DNA of 64,000 bases from CAIVAT01 sp964455285 (GCA_964455285.1 CAYVVG010000010.1:1-64000), one strand, 5' to 3'. Shown: positions 17,190 through 25,776, counted from the stretch's first letter. Made by a program: numbers and translations. Notes: a model not told the origin generated them from the letters alone.

Positions 17190-18557
17190 ATGTCAAAAGT
17201 AAAGACTGCCTTTTTCTGCGGGAATTGCGGTGCACAGTCACCGAAATGGATGGGCAGGTGCAATTCGTGCGGCGAGTGGAATACTTTCGTCGAGGAGGTG
17301 ATCCAGCGCGAAGGACCGGGCAAGTCCGCCCAGGGCGGGCCGAATCCTGGGAAGTCAGCCCCGGTGCCCATCATGCAGATCACCCCGGGCAGGGCGAACC
17401 GCATCGACACCCATGACCAGGAACTGAACCGGGTGCTGGGAGGAGGATTGGTGACCGGGTCGCTTGTGTTGATAGGCGGGGAACCCGGCATCGGCAAATC
17501 AACCCTGATGCTCCAGGTCGCCCTGCGATGTCCCGACCAGAAGATGCTGTATATCACCGGGGAAGAGAGCGACCAGCAGATCCGGATGCGGGCCGAACGC
17601 ATCGGTTTTAACGAGAGTTCCTGCCTGGTGCTGACCGAAACCAGCACCCAGGCCATCTTCCATCATCTCGACTCGATCCGGCCATCGGTCATCATTGCCG
17701 ATTCTGTGCAGACGCTGCAGACGGAGACGATCGACTCTTCGGCGGGCAGCATTTCGCAGATCCGTGAGTGTGCGGCAGAATTTCAGCGCTACGCCAAACA
17801 AACGGGCACGGCTGTTTTCCTCATCGGCCACATCACCAAGGATGGTGGGTTGGCCGGGCCGAAGATCCTTGAGCACATGGTTGACACGGTGCTCCAGTTT
17901 GAAGGCGACCGGAATTACGGCTACCGGATCCTCCGCTCGCTGAAGAACCGGTTCGGCTCCACCTCCGAACTTGGCATCTACGAGATGAACGACACCGGGT
18001 TGCGCGAAGTTTCCAATCCTTCCGAGATCCTGCTCTGTACCCGTGACGAGGACGTGAGCGGCATCGCGATCGCCGCAATGATGGAAGGGCAACGCTCCCT
18101 GCTTGTGGAGACACAGGCCCTTGTGAGTTCGGCGGTTTACGGAACCCCGCAGCGGGCAGCCACCGGGTTCGATGTGCGGAGGCTGAACATGCTGCTGGCG
18201 GTGCTCGAAAAGCGCAGTGGTTTCCGGCTCGGGCACAAGGATGTCTTCCTGAATATGGCCGGAGGGATCCGGGTCGACGATCCGGCGATCGACCTGGCCG
18301 TCGTGGCAGCCGTGCTCTCATCGAACCAGGACACACCGGTGGATGCAAAAACCTGCTTTGCCGCAGAGATCGGCCTGAGCGGCGAGATCCGGCCGGTCAC
18401 CCGGATCGAACAACGGGTCTCGGAGTCGGAAAAACTGGGATTCGAACGCATCTATATCTCCCGATACAACACCAAAGGACTGGAAAGCAGGCAGTTTAAA
18501 ATCAAGGTCATCCCGGTTTCCCGGATCGACGAGGTTTACCACCGGTTGTTCGAATAA
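17190..18557 (+). CDS. radA: DNA repair protein RadA
   Basis: This is a 455-residue RecA-like branch-migration helicase that processes recombination intermediates. The N-terminal zinc finger has C10, C13, C24 and C27 (FFCGNCG and RCNSCGEW). Walker A is GGEPGIGKST, and the RadA-specific KNRFG motif is present in SLKNRFGSTSELG. A C-terminal Lon-protease-like domain (about 270-455) lacks a protease active site, as usual. Length is normal. It is the last gene of the plus-strand run and converges on xseB across 75 bp. Confidence 0.96.
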   Translation: MSKVKTAFFCGNCGAQSPKWMGRCNSCGEWNTFVEEVIQREGPGKSAQGGPNPGKSAPVPIMQITPGRANRIDTHDQELNRVLGGGLVTGSLVLIGGEPGIGKSTLMLQVALRCPDQKMLYITGEESDQQIRMRAERIGFNESSCLVLTETSTQAIFHHLDSIRPSVIIADSVQTLQTETIDSSAGSISQIRECAAEFQRYAKQTGTAVFLIGHITKDGGLAGPKILEHMVDTVLQFEGDRNYGYRILRSLKNRFGSTSELGIYEMNDTGLREVSNPSEILLCTRDEDVSGIAIAAMMEGQRSLLVETQALVSSAVYGTPQRAATGFDVRRLNMLLAVLEKRSGFRLGHKDVFLNMAGGIRVDDPAIDLAVVAAVLSSNQDTPVDAKTCFAAEIGLSGEIRPVTRIEQRVSESEKLGFERIYISRYNTKGLESRQFKIKVIPVSRIDEVYHRLFE

Positions 18558-18632
18558 CAGGAATCATTCGCTGTTCATCCGACCCTGTTGAAAGGCAAGG
18601 CTCTGATGCACCTCTTTACGGTCCGGAAGATG

Positions 18633-18842
18633 CTACGAGGATTCCTCATCCTCCAACTCCTTCAGGATATGGTTCACATCCTCTTCTGTGGAAGTCAGTT
18701 TCCGCTTGCAGATCCGGATGAGCTGGACGGCCCTTTTAACCCGTTCTGCCAGGAGGTCAACGGATATCTCTCCGCTTTCGATCTCTGACACGATTTGCTG
18801 CAATTCGGTGTACGCTTCGGTGTAATTGGGTTCCTTATTCAT
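18633..18842 (-). CDS. xseB: Exodeoxyribonuclease VII small subunit
   Basis: The 69-residue helical protein has the family pattern YTELQQIVSEIESGE and a second helix with VKRAVQLIRICKRKL. XseB binds XseA and is needed for single-strand exonuclease activity. ATG 18842 is chosen because a GGAG lies 7 bases upstream of it and because it removes a non-conserved leader; ATG 18854 would add four residues. It overlaps the xseA stop by 8 bp, so the subunits are translationally coupled. Confidence 0.9.
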   Translation of the reverse strand: MNKEPNYTEAYTELQQIVSEIESGEISVDLLAERVKRAVQLIRICKRKLTSTEEDVNHILKELEDEESS

Positions 18843-20181
18843 GGTCATCTCCATTTTTTTCTGTCGCTTCAACCCGGCTGCCAATCGTTCCGTCGGCCGT
18901 CCAGGTCTCCAGCCGGTCGCCGGGCATCACCTCCCCGACCGACCTTATGATCTTTCCGCCCGATCGTGTAATGCTGTACCCGCGACCTAATACCCGCACG
19001 GGATCGAGCAATTCGACGCTCTTCTCCAACCCCGTCAGCAGGGTTTCCCGGTCCTGTAACTGCCCGGTTACACCGGCACGCAGGATGGTGCGTTGCCTCT
19101 CCAGGTCCGTCTCTTTCTTCGTCCGGAAGAACCATGAAAGTCGGTTGCGAATAGTTTTTTCATCCGCTGCAAGTGCCGATTGCCGCACCCGGTTGCCGGT
19201 CCGCACGTTAGAACGCAGTTGCCGGGCTGTAAGCTTTATATCCGCCCCTCTCCTGCGCAGGATAGCTTCACTTTCGACCGCCAGGAAGGAGGCGGCTTCG
19301 CGGATGGGTCCTGCAAACTCGTGGTATTTCTGCAGGATGAATCCGGCAAGTTCGGTCGGGGTGATCGCATTGCGGCAGGCCACCATTTCGGTGACGGTCT
19401 CATTGGTCGAATGTCCTATCCCGGTCAGTACGGGCAACGGGAAAAGGGCCACCGCACAGGCAAGATCGTAATGATTGAAGCAGGATAGTCCCACATCCCC
19501 TCCCCCTCCGCGCAGGATGATCACAGCATCGAAATGCTCTTTTACCCGTGCGATCCTCGCGAGTTGCCCCATGATGGAAGGAATGGCCTGGTCCCCCTGC
19601 AGCAGGGCCGGGAACAGCATGTGAAACACCTTGTATCCATAGGGATTTTCGTCGATGATCGTGCAAAAGTCGGAATATCCTTTGCTCGTTTCAACAGATA
19701 TCACCGCCAGCCGGCTGGTCAGAAGAGGCAATTGCAGCGAGCGGTTACGGTCGAACAATCCTTCGGTTTTCAGTCTGGCCAGAGTCGCCTGTTTCTCCCT
19801 CTCCAGCTCGCCGAGCGACCACGACGGATCGATGTCGAGTATGCCCAGGCTCAAACCATAGGCCGGACTGAAAGTAATCCGCGCCAGGAACAGGATCTTG
19901 ATCCCGTCCTTCAACGGTTCGTGGAGCACTTCGAGGAAACGGTCGTTGATCCGCTGAAAATCATCCCGCCAGATGGTCGCTTTCATCTCAGCCACGATCC
20001 GGTCGCCCGACTTCTCCACCAGTTCCGGGTAACAATGTCCCGATTGCGGATAATGGTGGAGCTTATTCATCTCGGCCTTGATCCAGAAAGCTTCCGGATA
20101 TCGCTCCGATAACGTCTTCCGGATGCTCATGGCGATCTCTGAAAGAGTCATGATCTTCCGTTGTCCGGACCATTCATTCAT
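18835..20181 (-). CDS. xseA: Exodeoxyribonuclease VII large subunit
   Basis: The 448-residue protein has an N-terminal OB-fold (about 10-110; WIKAEMNKLHHYPQSGHCYPEL) and a catalytic domain with VISVETSKGYSDF, VIILRGGGGDVGLSCFN and ITGIGHSTNETV-type segments (here LTGIGHSTNE). A long coiled-coil region (about 290-400) and the final RGYSITRSGGKII follow. It degrades single-stranded DNA in both directions with XseB. An ATG at 20151 (MTLSEIA) is another possible start. It diverges from the Nim-like gene across about 105 bp. Confidence 0.95.
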   Translation of the reverse strand: MNEWSGQRKIMTLSEIAMSIRKTLSERYPEAFWIKAEMNKLHHYPQSGHCYPELVEKSGDRIVAEMKATIWRDDFQRINDRFLEVLHEPLKDGIKILFLARITFSPAYGLSLGILDIDPSWSLGELEREKQATLARLKTEGLFDRNRSLQLPLLTSRLAVISVETSKGYSDFCTIIDENPYGYKVFHMLFPALLQGDQAIPSIMGQLARIARVKEHFDAVIILRGGGGDVGLSCFNHYDLACAVALFPLPVLTGIGHSTNETVTEMVACRNAITPTELAGFILQKYHEFAGPIREAASFLAVESEAILRRRGADIKLTARQLRSNVRTGNRVRQSALAADEKTIRNRLSWFFRTKKETDLERQRTILRAGVTGQLQDRETLLTGLEKSVELLDPVRVLGRGYSITRSGGKIIRSVGEVMPGDRLETWTADGTIGSRVEATEKNGDDHE

Positions 20182-20231
20182 GATGATTCCCAGCGATTGT
20201 TCTTCGTGCTAATGTACGAAAACCGCTGGAG

Positions 20232-20265
20232 TTTGGAATGGCAGCCCCATTTTTCTGTACATTTG
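20232..20265 (+). promoter_or_regulatory. Promoter (TTTG-N22-TACATTTG) for the Nim-like gene
   Basis: TACATTTG at 20258-20265 matches the Bacteroidota -7 element. TTTG at 20232-20235 is a -33 candidate with a spacing two or three bases longer than the usual 19-21. The ATG follows 21 bases after the -7 element. Confidence 0.55.
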
Positions 20266-20286
20266 CTGAAGACCATTATCAATACC

Positions 20287-20748
20287 ATGAGAGCGCGTGC
20301 TATTATCGATAAATCAGAGCTGACCGACGTCATCCGGAGGCCCACCTTCTGCCACCTTGCCATGACCGACTCCGAAGGGAAGCCTTATGTCCTGCCGATG
20401 AATTTCGGATTCCGCGACGGGGTGATCTACCTGCACGGTTCGGCCCATGGCCGAAAGATCCGCATTCTGAAAGAGCACCCCGAGGTGTGTATCAATTTTA
20501 CCACCGATCACCTTTTACGCTACCAGTCGGAACAGGTGGCCTGCTCGTGGAGCATGAAGTACCGCAGCGTATTGTGCTATGGCCGCGTGGAATTCATCGA
20601 CGATCCGGAGGGAAAATCAACTGCACTCGATATCATCATGGGCCAGTATTCCGACAGGCCGTTCAAATACAACCCGCCCGCGATCCGGGAAGTCTGCGTT
20701 TGGAAAGTGCCCGTCGCGAGAATGGAAGGAAGGGCTTACGGATATTGA
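20287..20748 (+). CDS. Pyridoxamine 5'-phosphate oxidase-like flavoprotein (Nim-related)
   Basis: The 153-residue protein has a split-barrel FMN-binding fold. Family pattern is RRPTFCHLAMTDSEGKPYVLPMNFGF, followed by LHGSAHGRKIRIL and a late SVLCYGRVEFIDD. This places it with the NimA-like branch of the PPOX superfamily, some members of which reduce 5-nitroimidazoles. Most chromosomal relatives have unknown natural substrates, so resistance should not be assumed. ATG 20287 sits at the start of the domain and behind a -7 element. Seven-base tandem repeats begin right after its stop. Confidence 0.82.
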   Translation: MRARAIIDKSELTDVIRRPTFCHLAMTDSEGKPYVLPMNFGFRDGVIYLHGSAHGRKIRILKEHPEVCINFTTDHLLRYQSEQVACSWSMKYRSVLCYGRVEFIDDPEGKSTALDIIMGQYSDRPFKYNPPAIREVCVWKVPVARMEGRAYGY

Positions 20749-20797
20749 GTGATGAATGAAGGGTGATGAGTGAAGGGTGAAGGGTGAAGAGTGGGTG
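20749..20797. repeat. Degenerate 7-bp tandem repeat (GTGAAGG)
   Basis: Seven consecutive heptamers: GTGATGA, ATGAAGG, GTGATGA, GTGAAGG, GTGAAGG, GTGAAGA, GTGGGTG. The array fills the gap between the Nim-like gene and the small barrel gene; a G-rich tail continues to about 20822. Confidence 0.85.
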
Positions 20798-20831
20798 TGA
20801 AAGGGGGAGGTGAGGGAGAGGGTTGGATATT

Positions 20832-21395
20832 CTATTTGATCCGGTAGATGACACCGACATTGGCATAGGTGGAGTTGTAACCCACTTCGCCGTTCACCCC
20901 GATGGTTTTATTGAAAAAATAGCTGGCACCGAAAAAGATACCGGCGTAGGGATACACCGGAGTCGACCCGGCGCTGCCCGGATGATCGTCAAAACTATGG
21001 GCGCAGAATCCGATTCCCAGCGGAAGGCCGCCATAGGTATCCAGGCCTTCCACATCCCATCCGTAGTGGAAAGCTCCGCGGGCACCGAGCATGACATTGA
21101 ACCAGGATTCATGCCAGCCCAGACCGAAGTTGTGGCTGAAGAAGGAGAAGGAGGCTTCACCCCCGAGTGACACAACACCCGGACCGACATCCCACATTCC
21201 CGATTCGAACGTGCCTTTCAGGGCGGGACCGAAACCGGCTCCGTTACCCAGGTAGGGCGTGCCCGGGCCAATTCCTCCGGTAACAACCCAGGTTCCGAGC
21301 CGTACGGGATCGAGGGGACCTTTTGCATGGGATCCCGAGTAAGAAAGGCATAACACAATCATGGATATCAGGGCAATCAGGCTTTTTATTTTCAT
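20832..21395 (-). CDS. Predicted outer-membrane beta-barrel protein, unknown function
   Basis: The 187-residue protein has a signal peptide (MKIKSLIALISMIVLCLSYS to SHA). The mature sequence is rich in Gly and aromatic residues in alternating patterns (FSFFSHNFGLGWHESWFNVMLG, YPYAGIFFGASYFFN) and ends VNGEVGYNSTYANVGVIYRIK, a typical barrel end. It resembles small OmpA/OmpW-like barrels in size. Function is not recognised. ATG 21395 is used because it begins the signal peptide. It probably forms its own transcription unit. Confidence 0.7.
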   Translation of the reverse strand: MKIKSLIALISMIVLCLSYSGSHAKGPLDPVRLGTWVVTGGIGPGTPYLGNGAGFGPALKGTFESGMWDVGPGVVSLGGEASFSFFSHNFGLGWHESWFNVMLGARGAFHYGWDVEGLDTYGGLPLGIGFCAHSFDDHPGSAGSTPVYPYAGIFFGASYFFNKTIGVNGEVGYNSTYANVGVIYRIK

Positions 21396-21507
21396 CGGTA
21401 CAATTTTTGGGTTCCAGGTCATCCCGGTCATTTTCCGGCCAGGCAGGGTATTAACGTCGGGGAAGGAAAAAATGGTATGCAACCGTGGTATTTTTTGACC
21501 GATCCGT

Positions 21508-22065
21508 TCACTCTCTCCCTGTGTACCATCGGCACAATGAGCCGAAACCCCATCCGATCAGTCCCCCGGCGATCCAACCGGCCACGATATCGCCGGGATA
21601 ATGCACACCCAGGTAGATGCGTGTCCAGGCCATGAAGAAAGCGTACAGCAGCATCATTGCAGGAAAAAACCGGAACGGGCTGCCGAGCACCCGGATCAGG
21701 AAAACCGCAAGGGCCAGGTTGTTCGAAGCGTGGGCCGAATAGAACCCAAAGGTGGCCCCGAGATAGCCGTTGACTGTATGTATGCCGGTCAGTGCCGGTT
21801 CGTGGGTCGGCCGCGGCCGCGCCACCCAATCTTTGACGAGGTTCGAAAGCTGGTCGCTGGTCAGAACCATGCAGGCAGCGAATAACATGACCCACAGGGT
21901 GCGCCAGTGGTATCGCCGGATCACGAAAATGAGCAGAACAAGGTAGAACGGGAGCCAGGTGAGGGTTTTTGTTCCGTATGACATGACCGGGTCAAGGAGG
22001 GCACAATGCCATCCGTTGAGGATCATAAACAGGGCCTGGTCGATATTTGTCAGCCATTCGGGCAT
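21508..22065 (-). CDS. PAP2-superfamily membrane phosphatase
   Basis: The 185-residue protein has five to six membrane helices. The three PAP2 motifs are KDWVARPRP (KxxxxxxRP), YSAHASNNL (S-x-H, the catalytic His equivalent to PSGH) and RIYLGVHYPGDIVAG (SRxxxxxHxxxD; here the first Ser is Thr-Arg). It dephosphorylates a lipid phosphate such as undecaprenyl pyrophosphate, phosphatidylglycerol phosphate or lipid A; which one cannot be told. It is 72 bp downstream of obgE in the hpt-adk-obgE direction. Confidence 0.88.
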   Translation of the reverse strand: MPEWLTNIDQALFMILNGWHCALLDPVMSYGTKTLTWLPFYLVLLIFVIRRYHWRTLWVMLFAACMVLTSDQLSNLVKDWVARPRPTHEPALTGIHTVNGYLGATFGFYSAHASNNLALAVFLIRVLGSPFRFFPAMMLLYAFFMAWTRIYLGVHYPGDIVAGWIAGGLIGWGFGSLCRWYTGRE

Positions 22066-22137
22066 TCCGCATTCAGTATCTCACCATTATTCCGACAAGC
22101 GGGCTTTCTGCAAGGATGGTCAGCCACCGTCACGGGG

Positions 22138-23127
22138 TCACCGGTTGAGTTCCTCCCACAATACCTGTTTCAGCCGTTCCAGGCCGGTTTTCTTATGCGA
22201 GGAAAGGAAAACGGTCCGTATGTCGGGCAGATCTTTCTTCAGTTCGGCGATGATCTCCTCGTCGGCCATGTCGGCCTTGGTGACCGCCAGCACCCGGTTC
22301 TTATCCAGGAGGTCGGGGTTGTATTGTTTCAGCTCATTGAGCAGTACCTCGTAATCTTTGCGGATATCCAGGCTATCGACCGGGATCATGAAGAGCAGCA
22401 CCGAATTTCGTTCTATGTGCCTCAGGAAACGCAATCCCAGTCCTTTCCCCTGGTGGGCACCCTCGATGATTCCGGGGATATCGGCCATGATGAACGACCG
22501 GTGATCGTGGTAACGTACGATGCCCAGGTTGGGAACAAGGGTGGTGAACGGATAATCCGCAATTTCGGGCTTTGCGGCAGAGATGACCGAGAGAAGGGTT
22601 GATTTGCCTGCGTTGGGAAATCCGACCAGCCCGACGTCGGCCAGTAGTTTCAATTCCAGGATCTTCCATCCCTCGGCACCGGGTTCTCCGGGCTGCGCAA
22701 ACCTCGGAGCCTGCCGGGTGGGCGTTTTAAAATGGTCATTACCCAGCCCGCCACGTCCTCCGGAAACCAGGATATGCGTCTGTCCGTCCTCCGTGATCTC
22801 ACACTCGAAATCGCCGGTTTCGCTGTCCCGGGCCACGGTCCCCAGCGGCACCTCGATGATTACGTCGCTGCCATTGGCGCCATGACGGAGCTGGCCGGAT
22901 CCGGCGCCACCGTTCTCGGCCCGCAGATGACGGGTAAACTTCAGGTGAAGGAGGGTCCAGAACTGGCTGTTCCCTTTCAGGATGACATGTCCGCCACGAC
23001 CTCCGTCGCCTCCGTCGGGCCCTCCCCGGGCACTGGTGCGGGTCCGCAAAAAATGCTTCGACCCTGCACCTCCGTTACCCGAGGTACAGTGGATCTTTAC
23101 GTAATCGACGAAGTTGGTTTCAGACAA
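22138..23127 (-). CDS. obgE: Obg-family GTPase
   Basis: The 329-residue ribosome-assembly GTPase begins with the glycine-rich Obg domain (about 1-158; GNGGAGSKHFLR, GGPDGGDGGRGGHV). The G domain has P-loop GFPNAGKSTLL, switch DIPGIIEGAHQGKGLG and the TKAD specificity motif in VTKADMADE. The C-terminal OCT domain of some homologues is absent, normal for this phylum. It lies 42 bp after adk. Confidence 0.96.
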   Translation of the reverse strand: MSETNFVDYVKIHCTSGNGGAGSKHFLRTRTSARGGPDGGDGGRGGHVILKGNSQFWTLLHLKFTRHLRAENGGAGSGQLRHGANGSDVIIEVPLGTVARDSETGDFECEITEDGQTHILVSGGRGGLGNDHFKTPTRQAPRFAQPGEPGAEGWKILELKLLADVGLVGFPNAGKSTLLSVISAAKPEIADYPFTTLVPNLGIVRYHDHRSFIMADIPGIIEGAHQGKGLGLRFLRHIERNSVLLFMIPVDSLDIRKDYEVLLNELKQYNPDLLDKNRVLAVTKADMADEEIIAELKKDLPDIRTVFLSSHKKTGLERLKQVLWEELNR

Positions 23128-23169
23128 GAGGATGGCGATTGAAAAAAGTCTTCGGGGGATTTGTCAGGA

Positions 23170-23742
23170 TCATTGGCACGTTCCGATAACGTCGCACAAT
23201 TGTCCAAAAATATCATCGATCGAACCAACACCATGCACCTCCCTGAAAAGGTTTTGTTCGCGGTAATAGTCAATCAGCGGCCGGGTATGCTGATGGTACT
23301 GAACCAGTCGGTTTTTGATCACCTCCTCGGTGTCGTCGAGCCGTCCCTGTTCGCGGGCACGGTTCAGCAGGCGCCTGACCAACTCCTCTTCATCGACCTC
23401 AAGGGCAAGAACAAGGGTGACACTCCGGCCCAGCCGTTCAAGCATGCGGTCGAGTTCCCTGGCCTGGTTGAGCGTCCTCGGGAAGCCATCCAGGACGAAG
23501 CCCTGTGCCGTTTCATTCCGGGTAAAAACCGATTCCATGATCTCGATCAGCAGGTCGTCAGAAACGAGGTGACCGGCATCCATAACCGATTTCACCCTGA
23601 CCCCGAGCGGGGTACCCTGGCTCACTTCCGAACGAAGGATATCGCCCGTTGATACGTGCTTCCACCCGAATTTTTCGGCGATCTTCACCGCCTGGGTGCC
23701 TTTTCCCGCCCCCGGGGGACCAAACAGAATAAGGTTGAACAT
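23170..23742 (-). CDS. adk: Adenylate kinase
   Basis: The 190-residue enzyme interconverts 2 ADP with ATP and AMP. P-loop FGPPGAGKGTQAVK is at the N-terminus; STGDILRSEV, GFVLDGFPRTLNQA (AMP site) and the short-lid RAREQGRLDDTEEVIKNRL segment follow. The short form without a zinc lid explains the length. It is between hpt, upstream beyond an array of tandem repeats, and obgE. Confidence 0.96.
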   Translation of the reverse strand: MFNLILFGPPGAGKGTQAVKIAEKFGWKHVSTGDILRSEVSQGTPLGVRVKSVMDAGHLVSDDLLIEIMESVFTRNETAQGFVLDGFPRTLNQARELDRMLERLGRSVTLVLALEVDEEELVRRLLNRAREQGRLDDTEEVIKNRLVQYHQHTRPLIDYYREQNLFREVHGVGSIDDIFGQLCDVIGTCQ

Positions 23743-23757
23743 GATGGGGTTATTTTA

Positions 23758-23797
23758 GTAACAGGGTAACAGGGTAACAGGGTAACATAGTAACAGG
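23758..23797. repeat. 8-bp tandem repeat (GTAACAGG), five units
   Basis: Five consecutive octamers, GTAACAGG x3, GTAACATA, GTAACAGG, between hpt and adk. A second, unrelated octamer array follows 33 bases later. Confidence 0.9.
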
Positions 23798-23822
23798 AAA
23801 AATCTTTATTATAATTTATATC

Positions 23823-23894
23823 AACACATTAGCACATCAGCACATCAGCACATCAGCACATTAGCACATCAGCACATTAGCACATCAGCACATC
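23823..23894. repeat. 8-bp tandem repeat (AGCACATC/T), nine units
   Basis: Eight consecutive octamers AGCACATC or AGCACATT run from 23831 to 23894, preceded by the variant AACACATT. The array ends immediately before the hpt stop. Units differ only at the last position (C or T). No spacers separate them, so this is not a CRISPR array. Confidence 0.92.
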
Positions 23895-24429
23895 ATTTAA
23901 CAATCTTATAGATGTCGGGCAGGTTCCTGCCGTAACCATTGTAATCGAGGCCGTATCCGACGATAAAGTCGTTCGGGATGGTCATTCCGATGTAGTCAAT
24001 CGGAAAGTCTTTGCGGAACGCCTCCGCTTTGAAACAGAAGCATGCCACACTCACTCCGGCGGGGTTTTTCCCGTTCACGTCTTTCAGCAGTTTATCCATG
24101 GTGATCCCGGTGTCGACAATGTCTTCGACAATGATCACATGACGGCCGGACAGTTCTTCATCGATTCCGATCAGTTCCTTGACGACCTGGGTCGTAGCCG
24201 TTCCTGAATAAGAGGCGAATTTAACAAAGGTGATCTCGCAGGGAACTGTGATCTTGCGCATCAGGTCGCCTGCGAACATGAAAGCTCCGTTCAGGATGGC
24301 CAGCAGCAGCGGGTTTTTCCCTTCAAAATCGCGATTGATTCCGTCGGCGACTTTTTGAACCGCCCGATCGATCTCCTCCCGGCTGATGAATTTCTCAAAA
24401 ACGAGTTCTCTAACCTGTACCTTAGTCAT
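23893..24429 (-). CDS. hpt: Hypoxanthine phosphoribosyltransferase
   Basis: The 178-residue purine-salvage enzyme converts hypoxanthine/guanine and PRPP to IMP/GMP. The PRPP motif is HVIIVEDIVDTGITMDKL; the flexible-loop region is VKFASYSGTATT; DFIVGYGLDYNGYGRNLPDI is the C-terminal base-binding part. ATG 24429 begins the conserved domain (an upstream in-frame ATG at 24456 would overlap the -7 element). It is divergent from purE, so salvage and de novo purine genes share an intergenic promoter region. Confidence 0.95.
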   Translation of the reverse strand: MTKVQVRELVFEKFISREEIDRAVQKVADGINRDFEGKNPLLLAILNGAFMFAGDLMRKITVPCEITFVKFASYSGTATTQVVKELIGIDEELSGRHVIIVEDIVDTGITMDKLLKDVNGKNPAGVSVACFCFKAEAFRKDFPIDYIGMTIPNDFIVGYGLDYNGYGRNLPDIYKIVK

Positions 24430-24453
24430 AATCAGTGATATGTTAGCTTCGCG

Positions 24454-24461
24454 CAAAGGTA
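24454..24461 (-). promoter_or_regulatory. -7 element (TACCTTTG) for hpt
   Basis: CAAAGGTA on the plus strand reads TACCTTTG on the minus strand, 24 bases before the hpt ATG at 24429. No clear -33 TTG is seen. It lies 14 bases from the divergent purE element. Confidence 0.5.
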
Positions 24462-24475
24462 GTTAAAAATATCTC

Positions 24476-24483
24476 TACATTTG
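24476..24483 (+). promoter_or_regulatory. -7 element (TACATTTG) for purE
   Basis: TACATTTG lies 24 bases before the purE ATG at 24508. It also argues against a TTG start at 24481, which would fall inside the element. Confidence 0.55.
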
Positions 24484-24507
24484 CCGGGTAACCCGAAAAC
24501 CGCTTTC

Positions 24508-25014
24508 ATGGAAGCAAAAGTCAGCATCATCATGGGCAGCACCTCCGACCTGCCGGTCATGGAGGCTGCCGCAAAATTTCTGAACGAGATGCAGATCCCG
24601 TTCGAGATCAACGCATTGTCGGCTCACCGCACCCCTGAACAGGTGGAAGAATTCGCAAGGAAGGCCCACAGCCGCGGCATCCGGGTCATCATCGCCGCCG
24701 CCGGCATGGCAGCCCACCTGCCCGGCGTGATCGCAGCCATGACCACACTGCCGGTGATCGGAGTTCCCATTAAAGCTTCGCTGGAAGGGCTCGATGCGCT
24801 CCTTTCGATCGTCCAGATGCCTCCCGGGATCCCGGTTGCCACCGTAAGCATCAATGGAGCCCAGAATGCCGCGATCCTGGCCGCCGAGATCCTGGCTGTC
24901 GCCGACGCGGACCTTCAAGGCAGGCTTGTTCAATTCAAGAAAGAGTTGAAGAAGAAGATCATCAAGGCCAACGAAGAACTGGAAGCGGTCAGGTTCGAGT
25001 ACCGGGTCGGGTGA
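24508..25014 (+). CDS. purE: N5-carboxyaminoimidazole ribonucleotide mutase
   Basis: The 168-residue class I PurE catalyses N5-CAIR to CAIR in de novo purine synthesis. The phosphate-binding motif is IIMGSTSDLPVM (G10-S11), with the catalytic-site ALSAHRTPEQ (His40) and AAAGMAAHLPGV. Length and motifs fit PurE I, which works with a PurK not present in this window. ATG 24508 gives standard numbering. It converges on the O-methyltransferase across 57 bp. Confidence 0.96.
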   Translation: MEAKVSIIMGSTSDLPVMEAAAKFLNEMQIPFEINALSAHRTPEQVEEFARKAHSRGIRVIIAAAGMAAHLPGVIAAMTTLPVIGVPIKASLEGLDALLSIVQMPPGIPVATVSINGAQNAAILAAEILAVADADLQGRLVQFKKELKKKIIKANEELEAVRFEYRVG

Positions 25015-25071
25015 ACGCACCTCCCCGTAACACCTGCATTCATTCCCCTACGGCAGGGATCCATCCTGATA

Positions 25072-25755
25072 TTACTTTTTCCGGATCAGCATCAGTCCGT
25101 CGCGTACCGGCAGCAGCAGGTTCTCGACCCTGTCGTCATCGAGCACGAACTGGTTGAAATCCACGATTCCCCGGGTATCCCTGTCCATCCCTGCCGGATC
25201 CCCGGTCACCTTGCCGTCCCAAAGCACGTTATCGGCAATGATAAAGCCGCCGGGCCTGACATTCGGAAAAACCTGGCTGTAATAGGCCACGTAATTCGGT
25301 TTGTCAGCATCTATATACACGAGATCCCAGGTTTCGTCCATTGAAGGCAATATCTCCAGGGCATCTCCGATATGAAGGATGATGCGGTCTTCCATGCCTG
25401 CTTCGCGGATATATTTTCGAATCCGGTCCTCCAGTTCAGGGTTCACTTCAATGGTGTGAAGCCGGGGAATTCCCGGTCGTCCGGCGCTGATTCCGGAGTC
25501 GGAAGCATCCGACGGGTCATCCCATCCGCCGGCCATGGCAAGCGCAGAATACCCGGTAAATGTACCAATCTCAAGAATCCTTGCCGGGCGGATCATCCGA
25601 ACGATCATCCGCAGGAGGCTGCCCTGCAGGTGACCCGCAAGCATGCGGGGATACACCTGGGTGAGGTGAGTCTCCCGGTCCAGTTGCGCCAGTAGGCCAG
25701 GCTCCGGCGTGGTGCGGGAAAGGGCATAATCGAGCAGGGATTCGTTGACGATCAT
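25072..25755 (-). CDS. Class I SAM-dependent O-methyltransferase (Methyltransf_3 type)
   Basis: The 227-residue protein belongs to the catechol/caffeoyl-CoA O-methyltransferase-like family. Motif I is RILEIGTFTGYSALAMA; the acidic residue after strand 2 is in HTIEVNPELED; DLVYIDADKPNYVAYY carries the metal-binding aspartate; DNVLWDGKV is the next metal motif. The natural acceptor is unknown. It lies 21 bp after the M16 peptidase at the end of the methylmalonyl-CoA mutase operon. Confidence 0.88.
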   Translation of the reverse strand: MIVNESLLDYALSRTTPEPGLLAQLDRETHLTQVYPRMLAGHLQGSLLRMIVRMIRPARILEIGTFTGYSALAMAGGWDDPSDASDSGISAGRPGIPRLHTIEVNPELEDRIRKYIREAGMEDRIILHIGDALEILPSMDETWDLVYIDADKPNYVAYYSQVFPNVRPGGFIIADNVLWDGKVTGDPAGMDRDTRGIVDFNQFVLDDDRVENLLLPVRDGLMLIRKK

Positions 25756-25776
25756 CTGGCGACTGCTATCGATGCC

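Noticed and set aside
23831..23894. Regular repeats resembling a CRISPR array
   Set aside because: Units are 8 bp, directly adjacent and without unique spacers; no cas genes are nearby.
24430..24507. Purine riboswitch between hpt and purE
   Set aside because: The gap is 78 bp and is filled by two divergent -7 elements; leaders of about 20 bases cannot hold the aptamer.
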